Positions 44,213 to 56,929 of a stretch of DNA of 64,000 nt are shown in pieces. The DNA is taken from NCBI GenBank assembly GCA_037903475.1, contig JBAJFG010000111.1, positions 434,001-498,000 of the forward strand, written 5' to 3'. Below the pieces are notes generated by a model, which was not told the origin of the DNA, did not search any database, and worked only from the letters and a program-made list of their open reading frames with translations. The translations under genes were made by a program, and so were the position numbers. The stretch is from Ancylostoma caninum. Taxonomy: Eukaryota > Nematoda > Chromadorea > Rhabditida > Ancylostomatidae. The number at the start of each line of letters is the position of its first letter. Within the stretch, counting starts at the first letter, position 1.

Positions 44213-47200
44213 CGACATCTCAGTGGCAAAATTCTCTGGTAGCCCATTTCTGGAAGAGAGTAGCGACGACGAACACGTGGACCATATGTACAAAACTGTA
44301 TCAAGTGTTATTGTAGGTACGTGTCGGATTTCCGGATTTCTTTACATTTTTTTGCTTTTTCCCTTAGAAATACTCCTTCACATGCTTACTAGGATTCCCA
44401 TGTTTACTCCACCCCCTGGCTAGGTTGAATAGTTTATTTTTCTCTTTTTCTCATCAGCTCCCCTCTGTTATCTTGATGAAAGGCCTAGCTACGCTTGAAT
44501 GGCGGCAGAGAACAGAAAAACCTTAGGTGAAGTGCTATTTTTGGTGTCCTTGTTTAGCACTTTGTGCTCTTCATCCTTAAAGGTCATAGCTTTTAGGTTA
44601 CCTTCCACAAATGACACTTCTCAATGTATTGATTGGACTTTGAAACTTTCCAGGAAAATGGATTATGGCTTTTCGATTTCCCAGTGTCGCAAGAAGTGAT
44701 TTCTCCGAGATCCTTCGAATTTTGATTTGAAAATCTTCTCACAGATCCCCATGATCCATTGCACCAGTGGCGCCATTTCTGGATTGCAAGTGGTGGTGTC
44801 ATTAAAGGTTTTTCCTGGTCCCTGACTGTTTTTGCGAAACCTGGTCCTGTATCTCCCACATATGCATAGTTCCCGCCGAGGATATGCATTTTTGAGAGGC
44901 TTGGCAACCTTGCCAGAGCCATTTGTTGTTTCGGTCAGACTAATGGTTGCTGGATTATGATTTATGACCTCGTTTGAGAGAAATAATCTGACTTTGAGGA
45001 TAAAATGTGTTTTGCGGATGCTGACATTTTCTAGATGATGTTCTCAAGGGAGAAATACTTTGGAAAACAATGAACGAGCAGCGGGATTCATAGGCAGCCG
45101 GGATTTAAGGGTTGAATTCACATGGTGACTGGAAAACTTTTAAAAAACTAAAAAAGGACCTTAAAGTACTAAAATAGTAACTAAAAAAGCCTCTAAAAAA
45201 CTAAGTTGGCTCATGTATAAACGGTGTGAATCCGGATTCAAAGCGGGAAAAGGAAGAATTTGGGGAGTATTCGATCCAGTATGAGCCGAAATGTTGCAAG
45301 TAACCTCGAGTTCAAAAGTTTTGGAAAAGGGAAAAAGGGTTTAAGGAAAGCTGAGAAAATCTTCAGGAGGTGGAAAATTGCTGGATTATTGGAGAAAAAT
45401 TGGGATGAATCCTTGTTAAGTTGAAGACATATAATCCATAAGAATTTTAGAGTAAACACAAGTACTCGGCAGACTGTAGAGTCTGGAATATTTCAGTAGG
45501 GTAGTTGAGACTTCACCCATCCCAGGTTTCAGCTTGTAAACACTTTATACTCAAAGTTTTCCATTTTTAATGAGCTATTGAGTTATTAGGCTTTTAACAC
45601 TAATGAAAGCTGGAATCTTGGACGTAAACAAATTCCAAGGTAACCCTGGCTCAAATCCTGTTTAATCTACATCAATTCCTGAATCCTTTCGTCTTGTATG
45701 TGCTGCAGATACTTCTTCAGATGAACCTGATCTCGTGTACACTCATTTCCTCCAGCTGTCACAGTGTTATCAAGCCATGGCCACCAACAACAAAGTCATT
45801 GTCTTCACTGATGATTTGTCAGTTCGCAAAGCATTCTATGCACTTGTGTCCAATTGTGAGTTTCTCTTTTTCACAGCATATACTGCAGCGTGGGAAGATA
45901 GAAGTTATAAATCCGGATTCAAAATATTTTTTTTCAAAAATGCTTCATGAAGAAAAAAAAAACGTAGACATAGTAGACAATAAAAAATAGACAAACAAAC
46001 AAAAATTGTGGATGTAGGCAGGTGTGAGACCGTAAAGCTGAGCTAACTGACCTGAAGTGTTGGGTTCGCAACTTTTCAGTTCGAGAAAATGCTTGTTTTC
46101 TAATTTTTGGCCAGTAAACTTACTTTTGATTTTTGATTATCATGCCCTTCCATGATACCTAACGCGGTGCGAAAAGTAAGTGAAAAATACTGATCGAGTA
46201 ATTTACATACAGTCCGGTCTGGCATGAATGAGCTATCAATCACTCGAGCTTGGGAGAAAGCGAAGAAAAATACAGTTTTAGTCCATAGTAGACAGGGTAG
46301 ATAAGCCTAACCCTATGCTTAAGAATGGGTTTAAGACTTAGGCTTAGGCTTCATAGGAGTGGCCCCACCCAACTCCCTTTTCACCTAAATTTCTAAGATA
46401 AACTACGATAAGTGTAATTGTAAGTAGTAGTGGACACCATTTGTATGTTGCATCGCGTGCGCGCATAGCTCAGTGGGTTGAGCGAATGATCGACGTTGTG
46501 GTGGTCAGGGGATCGAATCGTGCCCTGTGCCCCCGTTTTGCAAATACATATAGTATGCTGCCTACGACTGCTGCAGTTATCTAACAAACTCCAACATAAA
46601 AAGTAGCCCGGATGGCTCAGTGGTTTGAGTGGCAGATTGCAATCTGTCCCTATCGCTGGTTCCACTCCGTTGGAGATCCAGAGTTAAGTATCGCAGTGTT
46701 TGGGGTTCACTGCTTGGAACGTCCCCCGTGATCTCCTTTGGGTAGTCCAGGAAGGCATCCGGCAACGTTTTGCATAAATTTCGAAGATAAACTACGATAA
46801 GTGTAAGTGTAAGTAATAGTAATAGTGTAAGTAATAGTGAAAAACCACTTTTTCAAAGTTGAGGGAAGCCGTGAGAGAGTAACTCCGCCGTAAAGGACTG
46901 CTCCACGAAAGATAAATGAAAGCGGTAGAACTACTTTCAGATGGGATAACTGAAGTAATTTGTCCATCTATAGAAGAATAACGGCCATTTTTGTATTCGC
47001 GAAGCAGTGTACTATAGCAGAAAATGGAAGAGTTGGTTTCGCTTATTGTGTATTCAGAAATCTTTCCCCATGAAAATCACAAAAATGAAAAAACGTGAAA
47101 GTTGTGAAAATGGTCCCCCACTTTATAGCCTCAACATATCCACTGCACTCTGTCTACTATGGACTAAAATTGTATTTTTCTTCGCTTTCTTGCAAGTTCG

Positions 47201-50200
47201 AGTGATTTATAGCTCATTAATACCGGGGCGCCGGAGGGTGGCGGCGGCCGGCGCCCGCCGGCGCCCATTTGCAGTGGCTGCCGGACCCAACTGTACTATC
47301 GCACAGTATGAGCCGCGTTCATTTTTCTGGAAGTCTTTGGGATTATGTAATGGTACAGAACCGACGCTCGGTATAATGTCTTCTTAGGTAGAGTTGTTAG
47401 AGTAACTACATATGTACAACTGTGTTAGTATGTACAGGCGGTTCAGAAATGAGTCGGTATTGGTGCATTTTTACGTAAAGAGATTAGAGAGGCCTTTGGC
47501 AAGTCGCGCATGTTCAAGCTTATTAGTCGCAGTGATTTTTACTGCTTAAAATGTTAGAAGGGGTCCCGGAAATGATGTGGGAATACGTGGAGCACATGTC
47601 TCCGATAACTGGCATATCGACTCCTCGATGAATGGCCTGTATTAGTGTGTTGAACGATAAACTATTAGATACATATATAGGACATTCGAATATTCGATTT
47701 CGAATTAGTCAAAAATTGGAATGTTGAGGCAAAGGAGAGCCAACAGCCTTTGGGGATAGGAAAGAACGGCCACTCTTAATTCCGGGATATTCCAATTTTT
47801 GGAGGTGTTGCAGGAATATTTCAGAGGTTTTTTACACTACCTACACTATTCTTTAATTGATGAAATTATACAAAACCATGTGTCATAAGCCTGAAGTTCA
47901 AAAAAGCACCCACTCCTGTTTCCAGCATCTCGTACTGGTCTCATTGCTGATTCTGCAACAATGCATCTGACCGGCGTACTCTCGATCACCGATTTCACGA
48001 TGGTCCTCATGATGCTGTGGAAATTTCGAGAAAATATCGAAGAGATGAGGGGTACACCCCTAAGTCATCGTGATTTCAACGCTATGGACATCGCAAATAT
48101 GAAAATAAGACGTTGGAAAGGTTTGTTGTCAGTTGAGATTTTTATTAATGTTGGCCTAATTGGCATAGACTCCTGACGCACGGCATTTCCAGAATTGCTC
48201 CGGAAGCGTGGCACCGTGAGAGAATTTATTAGCGTCAATACAAATGAGAGGTATGTGAATCTGCTTGGCTATGAAAATTACTGGAAAATATATCCTTTGG
48301 CAAAATGTATTACAATCTTTGTCTGTAGGATGAAAATCCATCATCTCATTGGACTAATTTTTGACTTTTTTCTAACTTTTGAAGGTTTATAGCGGAAAGC
48401 TGTTGTAATAAATCAATGCAAGTCGATTGTGGAGTTTTTGAGGATTTCTTCCAACGTTTCCAAGTCTTTTTCTCTTTATGAGACATTTTTCGCTTCCTCT
48501 GCTACAAGGTATACTCTTACTGACCACAGTTGCACTCGAATGCAGCATTTTAAGGAGCTAACTGCTCTCTTCTTTTTTTTCTCGCTCCTTTTTGTGAAAA
48601 AGAAACTTATTCCATTTGTAAAATCTGTCAGTGCGGTCTATTTACGCCGTAAGGAAATAAAAAAAATATCTGGGAGAAGAAAGTTTTGCCAACCAGAGAG
48701 AGGTGGAAGAAAAACAGGAGAAATGTTGATAGGCATCAATGGCATCATGACATCGAATTCGTTGATTTCGGGAATCGTTTTGAGCATTAAAAATGTCTAA
48801 ATGAGCGTTGAAGACGAGATGAAGAAAACTCCAGGATAGCGGAAGCTTACTTATAAAGATTGCACAACTTTCCATGCTCAAATTCCAGTAATTTTGGGCT
48901 CCTCGTATGGATATAGTGGCTGGACAAAACTTCTTGATGAGGTAGAGACCCTTTCTCCATCTTACTTCCGATTCCTCATGTTTTGTAATGCCGAAAATTA
49001 TGAGAGCATGACAACGTCTAAAAACCTGCTGCTTTCTCTTCTGTGGATACAAAGCTCTAAGTAAATGTATGAAGAGGAATCCATTGTGTATTTATATCCA
49101 TCTGCTAGTGAGATGGAGCCTTTTCCTCACTGGTTTACTTTCATGAGACTACTAGTGGGTTAGTGATATACTGTCACCCTTTTTCACTCTTTGTTGTCCT
49201 TTTCTCCACATTTCTTTTTTCTAGGATGATCTGATAGTCATCTATTTCATTTCCTGTCATGCCTTCTCCCTCATACGTCTCTACGCCGAGTTTATGGTGC
49301 TTCATAGGGCACAGATCCGCTAAAAATTCCAAAAATGACACAGTTTCGTTCTAAATCCTCTAGATCATTTCATATTTCTTTAATGTACGCTACTTCTGGC
49401 AGGGTATTCTTGGTCGTCCGTTGCCTTCGTCCTGTGTGCTTACAAGTTCTATTCTTCCGTACTAGTAACTCCTATCCAACTCTGAAATCGAAAAGGGCAT
49501 GTGTTTCAGCATTTTCCACGCCGTCGAACTGCTATCCAAGTACCGTATTCATCGCCTGCCAGTTCTGGACAAACACTCAGGAGATTGTGCCTTCATTTTA
49601 ACACATCGTAGAGTTCTGCGCTATTTATGGAAATATGTAAGTTCCGGGATTTTGTTCCTGGTTTCCAATTTATTCCTGGAGGAAGCAGGGACTTTTAGCA
49701 ACTATACCTAACCAGTGATGTAAAGCTCTTTTCAGTGTTCTTGTCTTTCACGACCCGACTACATGTATGAAAGTGCCTGTGATCTCAAAGTCGGAACATA
49801 TACGGGGATTCATTATGTTAGTTTTCTTGTCTTTTGAAATATTCTTTCATCCCTTTGAATCCATTTCCCTCCACCTATACAATTCCTTTGTTCCTTTCTG
49901 TTATTTTTCTTTTCTATTGGCTCATTTAACACCGTTGTTTTCATGGTAAGTTTGCTTTTCTGAAGAATATTTACTTCTGCTTCACAGAATGCTTGATATT
50001 CATAGGAATTGATTTTTCACTTGCAGGCAACTCAGGAAATGTCACTACTAGAAGTTCTAGACATGATGATAGACAATAGTATCAGTGGTGTTCCCATCGT
50101 CGAGGAGTCGACGATGAAGGTGAGAAAATTTCTTAATTTTTGCGTCTACCCACTGGAATGTAACGAATTTTTTTATACATTATGATTATTAACAATGTAG

Positions 50201-52223
50201 CTCTTCATATAAGAGGTAGAGATGGAAGAGCTCCAGAGACATTTCGGTAGGTTCAAATATGCAACAAGGCTGTATATTATTATTATATTATCAGATAATT
50301 ATTGTTTCCTAATTTAAATTCCCAACATTGTGAACATTTTGTACAACACAGAGTAGCAATCCACTTATACATGAGTTGTCTAACGAAACGTTATTCGTGA
50401 GAACTTCTCGCAACCCAAATACTCTGTATTGACCTGTATGAAGGCCAACTTCACCAAGTTTAGGTTCTGTTCTAGAGGAATTTGTAAGCGTACCCCGTGA
50501 GAATGTTCCCTCTTGATCCAAAATTGGGAGATTTCTGTGCGAAATTTGAAGTTTATGAGGAATTACAACTGTTTTTCCTTAATAAAGACATTCATCTCGG
50601 GTTTGCGGGTAGGGTGACGCTTTTTCTGGAGAATGTGTGGATTTCACCGCTGGGTTTTGAATCGTTCCTGAAGCGATCACAAAAGTTTGTGTGCTTCTCT
50701 GCTAAATGCTCTAAATCAGGTATCTATCATCTTTTAGAAGATTCCGGGAAATTTTCATCTTTTTGAAGGATTTTTTGAAATGTTCCCCGAGTTGAACTAC
50801 ATAAATGATGACGTCCGTTGTAATAAAAATGGGGAAAAAAAACAGGCACATTTCATCCGTACCCTTCCTACAAGATGAAATCATTTAGGAGAAATTGAAG
50901 AAGAAAACTTACAAATACGCGCTCACTGTATAAGAATAGTTCACATAATTGTCACGAAAATGATACATTTTTCCGTAACTGAGGTGTTTTGCCGCAAATG
51001 ATTGTGTCAAATCGTACCTGTTTGAAGCATAAATCTTATTCCATTTTTTTCTATATTTTTTGGCGACCAGGTTCTGTAACCACCCCCCCCCCCCCTTCCC
51101 TTACTGCATGAGTGATTGAACAGCCGATAACACCACTTCAATCCGTTTCATTCGGGATAAGATGGCTCCTATTATTGCTGTTGTTTTGACCTGTCTCAAG
51201 GGGATTCAAGAACAATTAAACTGAAAAGCGTACAGCCGAGTGGTTTTTGAAGCTCTGGCGAGTATTACTGCAGTTTATAAGCTACTGTTATTCTTCCCAA
51301 AGGATGAATGCAACACAAGGAGATAAGAAGATAATAGATGGGGACGAAATTTCATTTTGCACTGCTTACTACTTTGTTTACTCCCTCACTGAGAGGAAAT
51401 CGTGCCTGAGTTCAGTGTTTTATAGTCGAATGAGCAACCTTTTGCTTTCGCTGTTGCCCTGGAAGTTGTATCCATCTAGTAATTACCTTAAAAATGTTGA
51501 GTGACCTTTACAAAGATGAGCAAGCGTACATAATAGGCCGATTTCTGGAAGAGTCCTGAGATGATGGCGTAATTCCAGATCATCGACGTCTACACCCGAT
51601 TCGATGCCGTTTCAGCAGCTCTTTCTCGGACCATCGACATGTCAATCACTGTGGCTGAAGCTATTCGACAGCGTCACAAAATCTGCGTGAGCTTTTCTCC
51701 AAATTGTCTCCCACTAGATCCTTGAGGCGTTCTTTCCGAAAGGATGTATTTTTCCAGGGAGATCGGGATGGTGTGGTGACGTCACCTGAACGGGTAACAA
51801 TGTGGGATCTGGTGGAGACATTCGTTGAGAAAAACGTGCACCGCATATTCCTCATCGATGACTTTCAGCGATTGAAGGTAAATTTACTTGTTACGCACCA
51901 CCGTCAAGGAGTACGGGTTTGTAATTGACCTGTTAAAGACCCGCATATCACTGTAATCCAGTGAGGAAATCTGTTACGAGGGTGTTATTAAGAGTGGGCG
52001 GCGCTCACGTGCCCTGCTATTGGCCTATTTGCTGAACTAACCAGTCGTAGAGTTTGGCCCCACCCCTTTTCCAGGTACAACGCGCCACACCCCTATTTTC
52101 GTGCACATCGTTGTAAGTAGCTAATAATGTCTTTCATTCCAGGGACTCGTCTCTTTGTCCGATCTGATAATGTACATGGTGCTTCGACCGTCAATCGCCT
52201 GGCAAAACAGGAAGATATCATAG
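44213..52223 (+). CDS. aakg: AMP-activated protein kinase (AMPK) gamma subunit, core exons
   Basis: AMPK gamma is the nucleotide-sensing subunit: two Bateman modules (four CBS motifs) bind AMP, ADP or ATP and control the kinase. Ten exons join in phase to 370 residues: 44213-44316, 45709-45855, 47926-48120, 48193-48250, 49510-49636, 49736-49816, 50027-50119, 51579-51686, 51758-51877, 52143-52223. Counting from the first of these, the hallmarks are SITDF (Asp106), IHRLPV (His182-Arg183), ILTHRR (Arg202), DVYTRFD (Asp277), VHRIFLIDD (His332-Arg333) and SLSDL (Asp351). The four nucleotide-site positions known as Asp90, Arg171, Asp245 and Asp317 in mammalian gamma1 are thus kept. Differences: the segment before CBS1's SITDF is SRTGLIADSATMHLTG in place of the usual VRAAPLWD region, though its Arg is kept, and the basic residue before the third motif's S-x-P is Ser (SISGVP). 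The paralogue cannot be assigned. An AATAAA follows at 52235. Confidence 0.96.
46210..47293. mobile_element. TIR element with GC-rich end and tRNA-like cargo, copy B
   Basis: It runs from CAGTCCGGTCTGGCATGAATG, TA-flanked at 46208-46209, to GCTGCCGGACCCAACTG, TA-flanked at 47294-47295. The right GC-rich TIR is complete (GGCGCCGGAGGGTGGCGGCG); the left has lost most of its GC-rich block. Subterminal arms share GAGTGATTTATAGCTC and CTACTATGGACTAAAATTGT. Inside are the beta module (46450-46556) and alpha module (46604-46785) on the plus strand. It is inverted relative to copy A at 5452-7253 and lacks that copy's nested 542 bp insert. Confidence 0.82.
47645..47780. repeat. TTCGAA-rich dispersed repeat, minus orientation
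   Basis: The reverse complement gives GACTAATTCGAAATCGAATA and TATCTAATAG, as in the copies at 40, 55, 56 and 59 kb. Confidence 0.55.
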
Positions 52224-52234
52224 GGTTTTCAAAG

Positions 52235-52240
52235 AATAAA
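52235..52240 (+). terminator. aakg: Poly(A) signal of the AMPK gamma gene
   Basis: AATAAA 12 bases after the TAG stop, which implies a very short 3' untranslated region. Confidence 0.65.
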
Positions 52241-53499
52241 GAAATGTTGAGAAGTTCTGTTTGGTTGTAGTGGAAAAGCAACAAGGGGACGCCACGACAA
52301 CTGTAGTATCCATGAAATAGCGTTGGAACCCGTTGTTCTCAGAGTGCACAGAATTTTCAGCCGAGTGCCTTTAAGTGCAGGTGGTAGCCAGAAGCTGCTC
52401 CCTCATACCCATATTAGGTTTCCTGAACTCTTCGTACGCTTTTGGTCAACTATGCATTCTTCAAATTTTTTATAATCACGTAAAAATCTTTAAGAAACGA
52501 AACGGAAGAAGTAAAGCGTGAATGAAGAGAAGGTAAAAAAAACAAGCATATAGACAATTTTATTGTTTCGTTTGATGCTATTTCGATGGTTTGTTCTGTC
52601 TGTGATCGTGCTAATTGCAGTTAAAAGAATTTATTTCTAAAAAATGTAGAGTGATGATGGTTTTTAACACATAGTACCATTACATTTCATAACGAATTTA
52701 AGTAGTGAAGCGTTTCAATTCAATTCTGGTCTCTAACCTACATGCCCCTTGTTTTTATTTCGTTTTCTAATTTATTCATTTATTTATATACACACCGTAC
52801 TGTTGCAACATCAAAAGTCGTGTAAGACCAGGTAAACCAACTAACCCAGAGATGAAAGCAAAAGAACACATAATAACTCAACCATAGCAACAGCACTTAG
52901 TTAAGAATCGCCCTTTATTTGTTAAATTATGAATATTCATCGGGAAAAATCGGACAAAACCGCACAAATAGTACTAAGTATTCCGATAATAAGCGAACAA
53001 TAAAGTGGCACTGAGATGTGAGTTACTCTGGCTGGGATGGTGCACTTGGTGCAATGACCGCCAAACACTGCAGACATATTGAAAAGTCGAACTCTCAATG
53101 AACCTCCTGATACTTGTACAATAATTTGGCAGATTTTATAAGCTCAAATCAAAAATTAAATTAAGTCAGAGAATTAAATTAGCTCGCAAAGCTTGGGGCA
53201 TTGTGGTCTCATGCGAAAAGTCTAAAAATGAATCGCAAGGAAGAATGAACCTCGAGTGATACGAGAGCATGGGCTACATGTAGGATTGCTCCCGGTTCAT
53301 GATTGAAAAACAGGCTTAGTGTTTCGTTTGTGTGGTTCCATATGGGTCTGACCGGATAGTTAGCTTTTGGAATCGGCCATTTCAAGCTCTGAAGACGGCG
53401 ACTTGTCGAAATGTAGGGAAAAATAAACTAGTTGCCAACCTCAATTGAGGCTTAAATCAACCAAATTACAGCATAGTTGAGGCGTTGGGCACCAGCTAG
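52241..53499. other. Intergenic, no gene seen
   Basis: AT-rich spacer after AMPK gamma with no recognisable exon, repeat end or RNA gene. Confidence 0.55.
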
Positions 53500-53720
53500 G
53501 TAGGTCCGTCACTCTTGTCGTGCCCTACATCAGCTCCAGTGCAAAAGAGTACGTACTGTGGGATATTTTTGCATGGAAACACTACTATCTTCTTCACCAA
53601 TCTCGACCCTTGGACGAGGTCCAAGATGAGGTAAGTTCCGTCACATTGCAGTTGGCGGCTCACGTCCAACAACGGAATCGAAGACAGCTACTGTTCAATT
53701 CTCATAACATGATAAGATAA
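53500..53720 (+). CDS. Coding-like terminal exon of unknown gene
   Basis: After CACCAGCTAG the frame runs 73 codons to TAA, including VVPYISSSAKEYVLWDIFAW and HYYLLHQSRPLDEVQDE. A perfect-looking donor GAG|GTAAGTTCC occurs at 53631-53632 inside it, with an acceptor-like TTGCAG only 21 bases later; such an intron is too short, so either the frame reads through or the exon ends at that donor. No family recognised and no upstream exon found. Confidence 0.35.
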
Positions 53721-56274
53721 ATAGGTAAAGGCATAGATAGCTACCCAATCGATCAGAAGGGAATATTTGACATAGGTATATGTAGTGAGGAAGGTTAGAA
53801 TAATGATTTCAGACGTAGATGAGTTCTAACTCTATTGTCAGAAGTATGGGTAGTTTCGGAACAACTAATTACAAGTGAGGATATATTACAAAGTGAAAAT
53901 AATCTGGGAGTATCCTCTGCACAAACGAGTTATATTATATATATTGGAGAAAGATTTCTGAAATAGGAGTCTAAAGTAGTCCGGTTGTGATATCTACTGT
54001 ATTCGATCTCTTGAGAAGTTAAATTACTTCTTACTTAATAATAGGGATTTCTAGTTACACTCCAGTTACACAATTTTCCATGTAGCTGTTTCGAGTCTAG
54101 CTCCAGTATACTCACGCTTTCGTCCCTGGAATAGAAACCAAATCTTCTCTAGTAATCTGCGGGTTTAAGTTTTTCATCTTTAGGAGACCCTTTTTTACGT
54201 GTTTACAGCATCCCGTCTTCCAGATTCATCCCATTTTGTCTTCGATTTCCAAAGTCAATGTCCCATTTGCGTAATCCCATTCACATGGTGATTTATTGTT
54301 GGTTTGGTTTGGTTGGGAAGCTCTGCGACTGTTGCAAAATTTTTGATAGCAAAAATTAAAATTTTATTCACAAGAAAAGCTTGACTCTTCCAATAGCGGT
54401 TTGGATGCGGAGTTAGATCCGAGAAAATGTGTGTGAATGAATTTCCTTTTCCGATGCTCTGAAAACTTCAATATTCAAAGGGGTCGCAGAGCTTGACGAA
54501 GAAATTTTGCTGAATTCTGGAAACCGTGGTGCGCTGTTTTTTCCTGCTTAAGATTGACATCCATAACAAAGATCCAAGAGATTCTCGTGCCTGAGAAAGT
54601 ACTGCAAGTAATAGAAACCCAAGAAATTTAAGGAAAAAAGTCCACTGAAGGTAAGAACATATTGCGACAGTAATGCCTTTCGTGATCCATGATGCCTCAG
54701 CACTTTCCACTCAGGAACATCAAGGATCTAGGCTAAATTGAGCACGAAATTACACCATCTAACTACGGCTCATTTACTTTTTCTGATCAGTTTCTGTTTA
54801 CTTCAAGGCAGTGCCATTTATTCTCTTTTCGCTATTTTCGGACTTAATAAGCTAGTGAAACCTTGTTTCTTATGAATGCTCTTCATTTTGAAGTTCATCG
54901 AGGGGTACAGAATACATATCCTACGAATCTATCATAGTGATATCTGTGAGGACTTTCAGGATTTCTATTTTCCCTTGTGGATCACCATGATTCACATTTT
55001 TGCCTCGTTCTGACACATGTGGCATAATTTTACTAATGTGTCTTTACGTCTTTATGAATGTGCGTTGACCGAACAATGTGTTAGATATATTCAATAATCG
55101 GGCATTCAGTTTCGAATGAGTCAAAAATGGGAAAGTTGAGGGAAGGGAGAGCCTCGCAGCCATGGAGGATAGGAAAGAAATGTAGTAGAGCTTTTGGTTC
55201 TGAAACACGGGAGTATTTTCTGAAATGTTTCTGGAATATTTTTGGGATACTTTTGTACGTTTTCCAAACATTCTGGAATATTTTTTGGGCGTAGGCTTAA
55301 ATTATTTGATGAATCGAACGAACTTATTCGACATTCATTTGAGCGATTTTATGGTAACAACAACGCCTATATTATTATTGTAACTGCAACTTTCCTATTA
55401 TCATTTTAAAAAAGCTGTTGCACTAAAACTCACTTCAGCGGGCCTTATCCGTGTCTACCGTTTCATGTTTGACTTTTTTTATATTTGCCGTATTCTTAGT
55501 GATCATCTGCCTATGGTCCTTTCTTTTACTTAGTTCTAGTGTCTTTCGTTTTGTTGAAATGCATGCGCGCCTTTGGCGTAACAAATAAATAAATAAACTA
55601 TCGTTATATTATTATTACTACTATTTCTATACTGCCAATATGTCTTTCCTTGTTTCTTGGCCTTAAGCTCAACCTTTTCTTGCAAACTACTTTGATAACC
55701 AGTTATAATTCAATTTGAAATGTCTCATTATGAAGGTTAGGGTGACGAAAGGCGATTGTGATGAGGTAAGCGAGAGCTGAAGCGAGCGGTTTGTCACGCT
55801 CGACTACCCTCACATTCTGCCATTAGTGTGGTTCGCCCTTTTGCAAAAGCCTCTCATGCGATTCCTGAGTCACGTAGATGCAGTACTTTCTTCTTTCCCT
55901 AGAAAGGTCACCAAAAAACCTGACGATTCTTTTGATTCTATTGATTCTTGCCTATTTCCGCATCCACAACAAGTCGTTTGTTGACGTCCCTGAGGAGATC
56001 CTGAATGAAGCTAGGATAGCTCAGCGAGGTTTTAATTTCCACGCTTTATCTAGGCTACCTAGGCTGTTTATATCAGAGTTATTTACTCCTGGATAGCGTT
56101 GGTTGTAAGAAATGCCCTTACTTATTGTCATATATTTATTTATTTATCCATGTATTTATCTACCACACTCATTGGTGCAGCACAGAAAAGATGAAAAGCC
56201 TGAAAATGTTCTGCAATAATTCTATAATGTATCCTGTATTGCTTGTACTTGGGAAAGAATAAAAATCGAATAAC
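53721..56274. other. No firmly supported gene
   Basis: It contains one minus-orientation TTCGAA repeat (55065-55200). An 80-codon minus frame at 54468-54710 has a hydrophobic stretch but no ATG at its start. Nothing else stands out. Confidence 0.45.
55065..55200. repeat. TTCGAA-rich dispersed repeat, minus orientation
   Basis: It shares CATTCAGTTTCGAATGAGTC, AAAAATGGGAAAGTTGAGG and GGAGGATAGGAAAGAA with the 47645-47780 copy. Confidence 0.55.
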
Positions 56275-56470
56275 TCGATTTGTTGAATTATCCATTCATG
56301 ACTAAAGAATTCGAACGTTCAAAAAGGATGAAAAGTGGACCTAAATGTCGCCGCACCACTCCTGAAGGGTTGTATTGCTCCCTCTTTCTCAAACATCCAT
56401 ACCATAGACTTATTCCAAATCGAATTTTCGAATTTCGAAGAAATCGATAGGTATCTAATGCATTATTTGG
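56275..56470. repeat. TTCGAA-rich dispersed repeat, plus orientation
   Basis: It contains ACATCCATACCATAGACTTA, ATCGAATTTTCGAATTTCGA and GGTATCTAATGCATTA, matching the 40140 and 59580 copies. Confidence 0.65.
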
Positions 56471-56929
56471 TCCGAATTATAATGAAAACATCTTTTCGGA
56501 TCTCATTAGAATTCCATACTAAATGCACGCCTTTGGAAGGGGTGTTTGTTTCAAAACTTCGGCAAAACTTCGGAATACAAATAAAATTCCACATAAGAAC
56601 GTGGAAAGAACGTATTTCTATTGCGCATTTAAGCCTGGAAACAGACTTCAGTATAAGAAATGTTTTATGGTGTTCCAGCTGTTAATTTTGTGGGTCCTAT
56701 TTTTTCAGCATTTGATTATTCAGACCTCTTAACTTTGGAATAAGAAGAAGTAAGAAATGGAGCGAACGCGACAATACTTGGCTACTATGATGGGTTACAG
56801 GGCGTATATGGAGAAGAGAATATTATTTTTTCTGATATTTTTATGATTGCACCTAGTTTCATATCCTTTTTCCAATGTCCATGATAGCATCCGTAAACGA
56901 GGCAACCATGCGACATATTTAACGAGATG

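Larger units (their letters stand above)
45856..47925. other. Large AMPK gamma intron carrying TIR element copy B
   Basis: A 2.07 kb intron between CBS1 coding halves. It holds the element at 46210-47293 and one minus-orientation TTCGAA repeat at 47645-47780. The short 45735-45990 frames are exon readthrough. Confidence 0.8.

Noticed and set aside
51073..51095. Poly-C tracts here and near 966, 1801 and 34830
   Set aside because: Simple homopolymers, possibly with length errors; no associated structure.
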